From the NCBI GenBank assembly GCA_017543025.1, contig JAFYGX010000092.1:1-31828 (forward strand): a DNA stretch of 31,828 nucleotides, given 5' to 3'. Every line of letters begins with the position of its first letter. Position 1 is the first letter of the stretch. The position numbers and the translations under genes are program-made. This DNA is from Solobacterium sp. (GTDB taxonomy: Bacteria > Bacillota_I > Bacilli_A > Erysipelotrichales > Erysipelotrichaceae). Shown in pieces: positions 1 through 6,341 of the stretch. Below the pieces are notes generated by a model. The model had not been told where the DNA came from, did not search any database, and saw only the letters and a program-made list of their open reading frames with translations.

Positions 1-1
1 G

Positions 2-115
2 GCAAATGAGTATTACAGGAAATTCAAAATCGACTGCCCTTCACTCATCCAGAGGAAGAACGGTCAGCTGATACCGAAATATGAGATCGCTGATTCGTTC
101 ACCGATGAGGTGTAG
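2..115 (+). CDS. C-terminal end of an unrecognised protein (partial)
   Basis: An open frame runs in from the left edge and ends at TAG (113-115), giving 37 residues that finish in ADSFTDEV. The composition (charged, with YYRKFKID and IPKYEIAD segments) looks like a genuine soluble C-terminus, but too little is present to name a family. It is the only plus-strand gene in the first 4 kb and is convergent with the precursor-type gene at 215-616. A transposase or integrase C-terminus is possible but not shown. Confidence 0.4.
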   Translation, partial: ANEYYRKFKIDCPSLIQRKNGQLIPKYEIADSFTDEV

Positions 116-173
116 TTATAGAAACGGGGCGGGAATTCAAGGTTACTGTTTTCTGAAACTGTTTCACCAGTGG

Positions 174-204
174 AAATGAAAATGCCGGCCTGAGTCAGCC
201 GGCA
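174..204 (-). terminator. Rho-independent terminator of the export operon
   Basis: On the minus strand a 7-bp GC-rich stem (TGCCGGC / GCCGGCA, arms at 198-204 and 183-189) with an 8-nt loop is followed by a T-rich run (TTTTCATTT, complement of 174-182). It lies 11 bp past the stop codon of the 215-616 gene, so it ends the ABC-exporter/precursor transcript. Confidence 0.8.
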
Positions 205-214
205 CGCATGATGA

Positions 215-616
215 TTATTCAATTCGGAATTCGCCGTCGCCAACGGCCTGCATCCAGAAGGAGTAGGATGTTTCCGGTTCAAGTCCATTGCCGTAGTTAT
301 CGAAATAAATATCAGCCGTATCTCCGTTGATGACCGCAGATCCATTCCCACCAAGCGACTGGATCGTTCCGTAAATGCGGACCGTAAATACCACAGAATC
401 CGCTTTCTCCGCAGAATAGTTCACTACGGTAAACGTATAGTTGCAGCCACCGGGATAATAATTCGCACTGTCAATCGAGTAAGATACAGAAGTATCTTCA
501 ACGATCGGTTCGTCTGTGATAAATTCCTGCAGCTCCTCTTCTGTGAGATCTCCGCTGTATGCATAAACGCCTTCCATCAGATCAGCGCATTTCAGAATCA
601 AAGGTTTTTGATACAT
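215..616 (-). CDS. Leader-bearing small secreted-type protein 1, beta-sandwich (CBM2-like) core
   Basis: This 133-aa protein starts with an ATG 6 nt after a strong GGAGGTGGGG ribosome site. Residues 1-22 match the N-terminus of the two sister proteins without gaps: MY-K-KP, a hydrophobic LIL, A-x-L, then EGVYAYSG. There is no hydrophobic stretch long enough for a Sec signal. An acidic linker follows (about 23-43, TEEELQEFITDEPIVED). From about residue 45 comes a beta-strand-rich domain with Asn/Gly/aromatic-rich turns and a GLEPETSYSFWMQAVGDGEF end, reminiscent of the C-terminal strand of family-2 cellulose-binding modules (x-L-x-P-G-x-S-x-S-F). It is the last gene of the unit, 96 bp after its sister and followed by a terminator. 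Inference: a substrate of the adjacent PqqD/ABC machinery. The carbohydrate-binding resemblance is by eye only. Confidence 0.75.
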   Translation of the reverse strand: MYQKPLILKCADLMEGVYAYSGDLTEEELQEFITDEPIVEDTSVSYSIDSANYYPGGCNYTFTVVNYSAEKADSVVFTVRIYGTIQSLGGNGSAVINGDTADIYFDNYGNGLEPETSYSFWMQAVGDGEFRIE

Positions 617-652
617 ACCCCACCTCCATCAGATGTTGTCAGCTATAAAATA

Positions 653-695
653 GCAGAAACGGACAGTCATATTCAAGAGATTGTCCAGTTTCTGC
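653..695 (-). other. Long intergenic hairpin between precursor genes
   Basis: GCAGAAAC-GGACA (653-665) pairs with TGTCC-A-GTTTCTGC (682-695), giving 13 bp with a single bulged A and a 16-nt loop. It lies between the stop of the 713-1084 gene and the start of the 215-616 gene. There is no clean U-tract, so a processing or stability element, or partial attenuator, that sets unequal expression of the two precursors is more likely than a full terminator. Confidence 0.55.
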
Positions 696-712
696 TTCAG
701 TTTGCGGATCAA

Positions 713-1084
713 TTAATACAATGCGATATTGTCATCGCTGCCCTGAACATAAAGTTCATCCGTAATCGACTCATGTGCCGCAAAGTTTCCCCAGTATTTC
801 TTTGCAGTAATCTGAATGGTTCCATCGCCCTTTACGTCGATTGAATAGTTCTGGTTATTGCACGTTACGGAAGTGACATTGCCACTGTAATGCAGCAACA
901 GGGAAACTGTTTCAGCTTCTTCAGATGAGTTATTTGTAACAGTGATTGTATACTGTCTGTTATTTGCCCATGACGCCTTCTGCTCGAGCACATAATTGGA
1001 AGAAACAGTTTCAGCAGCGCCGCTAGCCGCATAAACACCTTCCATCAGTCCGGCCTGTTTCAGTACGATTGGTTTTCTGTACAT
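713..1084 (-). CDS. Leader-bearing small secreted-type protein 2, CBM2-like core
   Basis: This 123-aa protein begins 8 nt after AAAAGGGGGG. Residues 1-22 repeat the family leader and end in EGVYAASG. From about residue 30 the core reads as a beta-sandwich: RQYTITVTNNSSEEAE strands, an aromatic YWGNFAAHESITDELYV segment and a terminal acidic tail. The pattern 'TVTNxSxEEAExVSLLLHY ... W-x-NFAAHESI' resembles family-2 carbohydrate-binding modules (VTNTGxxxIxGW ... LxPGxS), but the surface Trp residues usual in CBM2 are mostly missing. There is no Sec signal. It has its own promoter in the 65-bp gap after the ABC exporter and is probably co-transcribed with the gene at 215-616. A RiPP-type leader on a folded-domain core is the most economical reading; the function is not established. 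Confidence 0.8.
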   Translation of the reverse strand: MYRKPIVLKQAGLMEGVYAASGAAETVSSNYVLEQKASWANNRQYTITVTNNSSEEAETVSLLLHYSGNVTSVTCNNQNYSIDVKGDGTIQITAKKYWGNFAAHESITDELYVQGSDDNIALY

Positions 1085-1113
1085 GTTCTATACCCCCCTT
1101 TTCAACGGAGAAT

Positions 1114-1143
1114 ATAATACCAGAAAATCGGAGGGCATGTGCA
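1114..1143 (-). promoter_or_regulatory. Promoter for precursor genes 1 and 2
   Basis: On the minus strand, TGCACA (-35, 1138-1143) is separated by 18 bp from TATTAT (-10, 1114-1119), and the -10 is preceded by TGG, an extended -10 element. Transcription would start about 20-25 bp before the start codon of the 713-1084 gene. This gives the small precursors their own, probably stronger, transcription within the longer operon. Confidence 0.5.
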
Positions 1144-1149
1144 CAAAAA

Positions 1150-2919
1150 TCAGAAATCATGAATCAGCTGATTTACTTCAGATTCGTTCAGCACTCTCAT
1201 CTTCTTTTCGTTGATTTCATAGACTCTCTGACACATCGTAAGAACGGTCGGGCGATGGGTTGTCACAATGCAGAGACGGGGATATTCATCCTGCATGATA
1301 TTGCGGATCACCTTCCGTTCTGTCGCCACATCCAGTGCAGAGCTCGCCTCATCCAATAACAGAATCGGAGATTTTCTGAGCAGTGCCCGGGCAATCGCAA
1401 GCCGCTGTGCCTGACCTTCCGAGAACCCTCCGCCGCGCTCTTTCACCGGGGCATAGATTCCATCCGGCAGTTTCTGCACAAAGTCATACGCACACGCCAG
1501 CTTCAGTGCTTCCACAATCTCTTCATCTGAAGCGTCCGGTTTTACATTGCGCATGTTATCCGCGATGGTTCCGGAAAACATCGTATTGCCCTGAGGTACA
1601 TACGAAAACAGGCTTCGGGTTCCGGGATCGACCCGTAAAGTCTCTCCCTCGCTTTCGAAATTGATTTCTCCGCTTTCCGCCCGCAGCAGTGCCAGCAGCA
1701 GCCGCAGCATCGTGGTTTTCCCCTCACCGCTCGGTCCAACCAGGGCGATCGTCTCATGCGGGTGTCCTTCAAATGAAGCGCCGTGAAATACTTCCGTACC
1801 GGTATGGTAGGCATAATTCAGATCCTTTACAACCAGCGAAATACCGCTGTCTCTGTGCTTTGCAAGAAACTCCATCGCCTCTTCCCGGTGGCTGTAATCT
1901 TCCCGCGGCATTTCTATGATATCCATCAGACGCTGTGCACTCGTTGTCAGGGATATCAGTGAAGGAACCATGTTGGTAAGATTGCTTACCGCACCCGTCA
2001 GCTGCGATGAAAGCCCGAGAAACATGGTCATGGTGCCATAACTGATTGCCCCGCTCCATACCCGGTAAATACCCCAGCCATAGGAGCTGTAAGTCACCAG
2101 CAATCCGATCAGCCCCATGATCAGCGACGTCACAATTGAAATACGCTGGTATTCAAGACGCATATCAATATATTCCTGCTGCAGGGACTTCAGCTTGTCC
2201 ACATAGGCATGAACAAGGTCAAATGACTTGATTGTCTGCAGATTGGAAAATGTTTCCTGATTGAAGCCAGACACTTTCGCAGCCATTGCCGCATTCTTCA
2301 CATTCCGCTCCTGCATGCGCGTCAGCAGTGTTTTTGACATTAACATGGAAAACGGAATACCAAGCAATGCAAATACCGCAAATGTCCAGTCGTTGTAAAT
2401 CACAACCGCAAACGCACTGATAAACCGGAAGATGCTCAGCAGAAGACTCGGAATGTATCCAAGAACCCCATTGCTTACTGCACTGGCATCGCCTGACCAG
2501 CGGGCAAGCAGATCGCCGGTATGATATGTGGTTATGCTTTCCCAGTCGGTCTCCAGTATCTTTCCGAAGATATCACTTTTGATCTCCGCATCAATCCGCA
2601 TGGAAATCCGGTTGGAAACATAATTTGTAATCTGACTGACCAGAATATTGGCAACCGCCATGCCGATCATCATTCCAAACGTCTTTGCCAGTTCCCCCAT
2701 CCGGTAGCCAGTAATGATATCGACAAGGTCACGGCTGATAAAGCTTGAAATGATGCCCATTACCGTACCGCTCATGCCGAGCAGGGTATAGAAAATCATC
2801 GCTCCCCAGTATTTTCTGGCGTAGTTATAAATCCAGAGCGTCTGATGTTTCAGCTCATCCAGACGTCCTTCCTTAATACGCGTTACATAAAACGAGACCC
2901 GTTCTTTCAGTCTGCTCAT
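1150..2919 (-). CDS. ABC transporter with fused membrane and ATPase domains, peptide/RiPP exporter type
   Basis: This 589-aa half-transporter is typical of type IV (ABCB-like) exporters. Six membrane helices lie within about residues 40-310 and are followed by the ATPase: Walker A GPSGEGKT (395-402), Q-loop VPQGN (about 441-445), signature FSEGQAQR (499-506), Walker B LLLDEA (519-524) and the H-loop His (about 555). It would work as a homodimer in the cytoplasmic membrane. There is no N-terminal C39 peptidase domain, so leader removal must be done by another protein. Its start codon overlaps the stop of the PqqD/HPrK-like gene (ATGA) and two leader-bearing genes follow directly, which points to them as cargo. 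A lipid or drug substrate cannot be excluded from sequence alone. Confidence 0.9.
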   Translation of the reverse strand: MSRLKERVSFYVTRIKEGRLDELKHQTLWIYNYARKYWGAMIFYTLLGMSGTVMGIISSFISRDLVDIITGYRMGELAKTFGMMIGMAVANILVSQITNYVSNRISMRIDAEIKSDIFGKILETDWESITTYHTGDLLARWSGDASAVSNGVLGYIPSLLLSIFRFISAFAVVIYNDWTFAVFALLGIPFSMLMSKTLLTRMQERNVKNAAMAAKVSGFNQETFSNLQTIKSFDLVHAYVDKLKSLQQEYIDMRLEYQRISIVTSLIMGLIGLLVTYSSYGWGIYRVWSGAISYGTMTMFLGLSSQLTGAVSNLTNMVPSLISLTTSAQRLMDIIEMPREDYSHREEAMEFLAKHRDSGISLVVKDLNYAYHTGTEVFHGASFEGHPHETIALVGPSGEGKTTMLRLLLALLRAESGEINFESEGETLRVDPGTRSLFSYVPQGNTMFSGTIADNMRNVKPDASDEEIVEALKLACAYDFVQKLPDGIYAPVKERGGGFSEGQAQRLAIARALLRKSPILLLDEASSALDVATERKVIRNIMQDEYPRLCIVTTHRPTVLTMCQRVYEINEKKMRVLNESEVNQLIHDF

Positions 2920-4076
2920 TGAACACCCCTGTTGAGATAATGATCAATCGTTTCTTTCATCAATGCCGCAGCACTGACATTTTTTGTACACTGCAGCCGC
3001 CAGCAGGGAATCCGTTTGCCAAGATTCACCGCAAATTCGACATTTGCCTGAAGCTGTTCCTTTACATAGGACGGAGAAATCAGACGCTGTACAATCCGCA
3101 TGCTTTTGCGGTCCGCTTCCAGAAGTTCAACCCTATCTTCCTTTGCCTGTTTCAGAAAGATGATTCCGCCTAAAGGTACCTGCTTCACGGTAAAGATTCC
3201 GGAAGTACCGCACCAGGGAATTCCGTATACCTGACCGTCGGCAGAAAGAAGATTCAGATCGCCATTCAGATCTTCGGTTCCGAACGCTTCCCGCCAGAAA
3301 GAGGTATGTGTGCTCTTTCCGGTACCGCTTGGCCCGGAAAACAGATATGCACGGCCACGGTAAAGAACAGATGCAGAATGGATGGCAAAGTACCCGAGCG
3401 ACTGCGCCTTCAGCAGAAAGATATGACGGATCACATGAAACAGATTCTCTTTCAGCAATGCTTTTTCCTGTTCATAACGCACATATATTTCCGCATGTGT
3501 CAGTTTTTTATCAATCACAACGGAAGTAATGTTGTCAAACGAAGGAAATTCCAGATGCCAGCGTTCTGCCGTTTCATACACATTCAGTTCCCTGTTATGC
3601 AGAAGAACTGTTTCGCCGCTGTTCAGCCCGCCTCTGCCGGGAAGCACCGTCAGCTTCAGATCACAGGCGGCTCCGCCGGAAATCTGAAACGCTTCAAACG
3701 CTTTCGGCATCATGCCTTCCATCCCGCAGAAACCAAGTACAATTCCGGCAATTGACACCAGTGCATAAGGCTCTTCCTTCGGTTCCGGTTCATACAGTAT
3801 GACATTTGCACTGATCAGCGTATGGATGAACTCTGAAAGATCATTTCTCGCTTCTGCGCGCTCTGCCGCATTCATCGGCTCATCCATCAGTAACAGATCC
3901 AGCAGCTGCTGTTCGTTTTCCGCCTCTGAAAGGTGATTCCAGAGAAACACCCCTGTTTCATTCAGCTGAAACGAAGCATTGTGATCTGCGATATTCTGTC
4001 CGAACGGGAGCAGGTAAGGTACCCCGTTAATCATTTCAAGTGTATAGTAAGGATTTCGTTTCATAACATCGTTCAT
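2916..4076 (-). CDS. PqqD-like recognition domain fused to HPr-kinase-like domain
   Basis: This is a 386-aa two-domain protein. Residues about 10-95 fit the PqqD/RRE fold: the pattern LNETGVFLWNHLSEAENEQQLLDLL, then a helix with NDLSEFIHTLISANVI, equals the winged-helix half that binds RiPP leaders. Residues about 105-386 resemble the HPr-kinase-like proteins of lasso-peptide clusters: IHSASVLYRGRAYLFSGPSG, Walker A GPSGTGKST (248-256), NGDLNLL (about 271-277, metal/acidic site) and a GIPWCGTSG loop. Known relatives (ThcoK/PadeK type) phosphorylate precursor peptides. Here the recognition and kinase parts are on one chain, so a leader-guided kinase is the natural inference; the target residue is unknown. 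It is translationally coupled to the ABC exporter by ATGA overlap and divergent from the S26-like peptidase. Start: the ATG 11 nt after AAAGGG; an internal ATG at codon 5 is possible. Confidence 0.85.
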   Translation of the reverse strand: MNDVMKRNPYYTLEMINGVPYLLPFGQNIADHNASFQLNETGVFLWNHLSEAENEQQLLDLLLMDEPMNAAERAEARNDLSEFIHTLISANVILYEPEPKEEPYALVSIAGIVLGFCGMEGMMPKAFEAFQISGGAACDLKLTVLPGRGGLNSGETVLLHNRELNVYETAERWHLEFPSFDNITSVVIDKKLTHAEIYVRYEQEKALLKENLFHVIRHIFLLKAQSLGYFAIHSASVLYRGRAYLFSGPSGTGKSTHTSFWREAFGTEDLNGDLNLLSADGQVYGIPWCGTSGIFTVKQVPLGGIIFLKQAKEDRVELLEADRKSMRIVQRLISPSYVKEQLQANVEFAVNLGKRIPCWRLQCTKNVSAAALMKETIDHYLNRGVQ

Positions 4077-4098
4077 TATAATCGTTTCCCTTTCTCAA

Positions 4099-4545
4099 AT
4101 GGTAGAATATTCCCGTATGAATGAACAGAAATATGATGTAGAACAGCTTCTGAAACAGGGTATTCCGGTCTCTTTTCCAATCCGTGGATGGTCAATGTAT
4201 CCGTTTCTTTCCGATGGCGATATGGTTACCGTTGAGCCCCTGGAAGAACATATTCCAAGCGTAAATGATGCAATTCTGTACCGGCGGATCAACGGTCCGC
4301 TGGTTCTTCACCGGCTGATGAAGATCGATCACAAAGGCTATTATTTCTGCGGAGACAATCAGACAGAGATCGAAGGCCCTCTGAACAGATCACAGCTGCT
4401 TGGCATACTGGTCTCTTATACGCATAACGGAAAACAGGTTCAGTCTGCAGATTCCTCTTATCAGTTGCTGACCTCTGTCTGGCGTCATATGAGACCCCTG
4501 CGGCCGGTTATTTCAAAGACTGTGCATAAGCTGAAGAGTCATTAA
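4099..4545 (+). CDS. S24/S26-family (signal-peptidase-like) serine protease, no membrane anchor
   Basis: This 148-aa protein has the S26 nucleophile box FPIRGWSMYPFLSDGD (Ser32), a second box LVLHRLMKI (His71) and a third YYFCGDNQ (about 82-88). His in place of the general-base Lys is the ER/SipW-type arrangement. It lacks the N-terminal transmembrane helix of ordinary signal peptidases, and no other helix is evident, so it may act in the cytoplasm or at the exporter. It is the only plus-strand gene of the module and starts 22 bp from the divergent PqqD/HPrK-like gene. Neither ATG at 4099 nor ATG at 4117 has a Shine-Dalgarno sequence. Similar peptidases accompany HPrK-like and nucleotidyltransferase genes in RiPP clusters. 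Inference: it cuts the EGVYAxSG leaders, where V-Y-A fits a small-x-Ala site. Confidence 0.8.
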   Translation: MVEYSRMNEQKYDVEQLLKQGIPVSFPIRGWSMYPFLSDGDMVTVEPLEEHIPSVNDAILYRRINGPLVLHRLMKIDHKGYYFCGDNQTEIEGPLNRSQLLGILVSYTHNGKQVQSADSSYQLLTSVWRHMRPLRPVISKTVHKLKSH

Positions 4546-4578
4546 AAGCGATTTCATTTCCCGCAATCTGCTCATAGT

Positions 4579-4611
4579 AAAAGCTCAGAGAACATTCCCT
4601 GAGCTTTTTTA
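4579..4611. terminator. Bidirectional terminator
   Basis: AAAAGCTCAG (4579-4588) and CTGAGCTTTT (4599-4608) form a 10-bp stem flanked by A and T runs on both sides. It ends the plus-strand S26-like gene and, read on the other strand, the minus-strand precursor gene whose stop is at 4635. Confidence 0.85.
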
Positions 4612-4634
4612 TCATCTTGTTAAATATTCAGTGA

Positions 4635-5045
4635 TTAACATTTTCCGGTGTCTTCCACAAAGACATTTGTAATCGCAAGTCCGGGGTCGGACTCAACAAT
4701 CAAATCGCCAAATCCGATATTATCAGTGTGGTTATTCCAGTAGCTCATACCAACCAGAATTGTATTGGTTCCATTACCCGAAATATAATTTGCGTTATTT
4801 GCATTGCAGGACTTATATGTTACAGGTTGATTAAACGAAATATGAAGAATCTGCGCATTACTGTTATGATCAGCGCCATGATGCGCATCTACCTGAATAC
4901 GGTAATCACCGCGTCCTGTTTCCGGAGTCTGATGAATACGAGCAGTAGTTGTATAACAGTCGCTTCCATCCGCAACCGCACCACTTGCTGCATATACGCC
5001 TTCGAACAATTCAGCACCCCTTAATACCACTGGCTTCTTGTACAT
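4635..5045 (-). CDS. Leader-bearing small secreted-type protein 3
   Basis: This 136-aa protein starts after AGAAGGAGAAAAAACTC. Its first 22 residues are the third copy of the family leader (KPVVLRGAELFEGVYAASG). The core begins near residue 26 and is beta-rich and Asn/His-rich (DAHHGADHNSN, SCNANNANYISGNG, MSYWNNHTDN), ending in EDTGKC. Cys residues at about 29, 79 and the very C-terminus could form a disulfide after export. The strand pattern (YRIQV ... NAQILHISF ... GNGTNTILVGMSYWNN) is compatible with a carbohydrate-binding beta-sandwich. The gene is 126 bp downstream of the nucleotidyltransferase, separated from the other two precursors by the divergent peptidase, and has its own upstream region with direct repeats. 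A partner of the polysaccharide operon is likely by position; direct function is unknown. Confidence 0.8.
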   Translation of the reverse strand: MYKKPVVLRGAELFEGVYAASGAVADGSDCYTTTARIHQTPETGRGDYRIQVDAHHGADHNSNAQILHISFNQPVTYKSCNANNANYISGNGTNTILVGMSYWNNHTDNIGFGDLIVESDPGLAITNVFVEDTGKC

Positions 5046-5085
5046 GAGTTTTTTCTCCTTCTCTCCATTGACCTTTTACATTGTT

Positions 5086-5114
5086 ATTAAAGCACTTTTT
5101 CCTTTTTCTTAGAA
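5086..5114 (-). promoter_or_regulatory. Candidate promoter of precursor gene 3
   Basis: Minus strand: TTCTAA (-35-like, 5109-5114), a 17-bp spacer, TTTAAT (-10-like, 5086-5091), about 40 bp before the start codon. The -35 is poor, which would fit dependence on an activator bound to the direct repeats just upstream. Confidence 0.35.
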
Positions 5115-5122
5115 TGTTCAAC

Positions 5123-5141
5123 TTGTCCTTTATTTGTCCTT
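5123..5141 (-). repeat. Tandem 11-bp direct repeat upstream of precursor gene 3
   Basis: On the minus strand AAGGACAA occurs twice, 11 bp apart (one helical turn; complements at 5134-5141 and 5123-5130), immediately upstream of the candidate -35. Two same-face half-sites are typical of response-regulator binding sites. No regulator gene is in the locus, so the link is inference. Confidence 0.4.
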
Positions 5142-5171
5142 TTTTAGGATATTTTCACGAAATTCATCCCA

Positions 5172-6338
5172 TCATTTGCGGGGTTCGAACAGATGGATCT
5201 GTTCATTCAGTTTCCCTCTTCGCCCTGCTTCCCTGAGTATCGCAACCGCACTGATTTTGCGCAATTTGCGATTGTTATTCAGAAACCGGATCAGAGTCGC
5301 TGTCCAGAGTCCCGGCCATAACGGAATATACGAGGAAAGATCGGGGTAGTTCAGCCGCATCTGATGATGAAATTCACGGACATATTCCAGCAGGCTGTTC
5401 TTTCTTAACGCCACCATCCGGCTGCTCTGATCATGGCCGAATTCTCCTCCCGCAAATACCTCATTCAGAAACGCTTCACAGAGATTTCTTTCCGTCCGGT
5501 TCTCCGGCATGCAGGATTCGCTGAGGCCCAGGAATTCCACGCAGGCAGAGCTGACCAGATCAGAAAATCCGTCAATCTTCAGTTCGCTTACCATTGCGGT
5601 ATATTCCGCTTTCAGTTCTTCACTTCCATTTACATTCCAGAACACCGTCCAGTCCGTTAAGAGCTTCAAACCGAACCCTGCTCTGAGATAGTGCTGCAGC
5701 ATATGCATTACGAGACTGAACGCCAGCCACGCCGGCTCCAACATCGGAAACACCGTGCCTTCAATCTCTGTCTGCACAATATGATTCAGCGCATCCCGCG
5801 AAAACTGTTCCAGTTTCTTGTTGGCCTCTTTGTTATCAAACGGTTCTGCAAATAATGTATGCACTTCAATCTCAATCCCGTCCGGGCCTTCAAAAGCCAC
5901 ATGATGCAGGGAATCCTGCAGCGATGCCCGTTTGCATCCGATTGTTTCAAGTGCGTGTTCTGCCCGTTCCATCTCTTCTGCTTTAATCAGAAGATCGACA
6001 TCTCCTGATTTCCGGTATTCCATAACCGGATATGCTTTCGCAGCTGAGATTCCTTTCAGCACCACGGCCGTGACTCCTGCGTTCTCCAGTACATCACAGG
6101 CACGCTTCGTAAAATGGAACAGGCGCCAGAACTGGGCGATCGTCTTCTGTGTTTCACGGTCAAGAATCCTCTGCTCTTCATCCGTCACCTGCTGATCCAG
6201 CACATCATACAGAAGCGGAAGCACCTTATGGCGCCTGGCACATGCAAAGGCATCGGCATCTGCCGTCAGGGATCCCTTCGGTTCTTCTGCAATTGCCTGA
6301 CGCAGAAGCCCAAGCAAGACTGTTTCCTGCTGTTCCAT
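5172..6338 (-). CDS. Nucleotidyltransferase of the type found in RiPP clusters (NTP_transf_5-like)
   Basis: This 388-aa soluble protein has VVLKGISAAKAYPVMEYRKSGDVDLLI, where GDVDLLI (112-118) is the GS-x10-DxD-like metal/nucleotide site of the minimal nucleotidyltransferase fold. The rest is helical with YFRAG-like LQHYLRAGFGLKLLTDW, typical of the uncharacterised family that sits beside HPrK-like and S26-like genes in lasso-peptide and other RiPP clusters. The reaction is unknown; transfer of a nucleotide or sugar-nucleotide group to a precursor or carrier is the family expectation. It is 3 bp downstream of the GT4 gene, hence at the end of the Pel operon, and just upstream of precursor 3, so it physically joins the two halves of the locus. 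Confidence 0.8.
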   Translation of the reverse strand: MEQQETVLLGLLRQAIAEEPKGSLTADADAFACARRHKVLPLLYDVLDQQVTDEEQRILDRETQKTIAQFWRLFHFTKRACDVLENAGVTAVVLKGISAAKAYPVMEYRKSGDVDLLIKAEEMERAEHALETIGCKRASLQDSLHHVAFEGPDGIEIEVHTLFAEPFDNKEANKKLEQFSRDALNHIVQTEIEGTVFPMLEPAWLAFSLVMHMLQHYLRAGFGLKLLTDWTVFWNVNGSEELKAEYTAMVSELKIDGFSDLVSSACVEFLGLSESCMPENRTERNLCEAFLNEVFAGGEFGHDQSSRMVALRKNSLLEYVREFHHQMRLNYPDLSSYIPLWPGLWTATLIRFLNNNRKLRKISAVAILREAGRRGKLNEQIHLFEPRK

Positions 6339-6341
6339 AGA

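Noticed and set aside
713..1084. Ordinary Sec-secreted protein
   Set aside because: The N-terminus has no h-region: KPIVLKQAGLMEGVYA is interrupted by Lys, Gln and Glu.
1150..6338. Lasso-peptide gene cluster
   Set aside because: HPrK-like, nucleotidyltransferase and S26-like genes are typical companions, but there is no asparagine-synthetase-like cyclase, no transglutaminase-type leader protease, and the precursors are 120-140 aa with domain-like cores.
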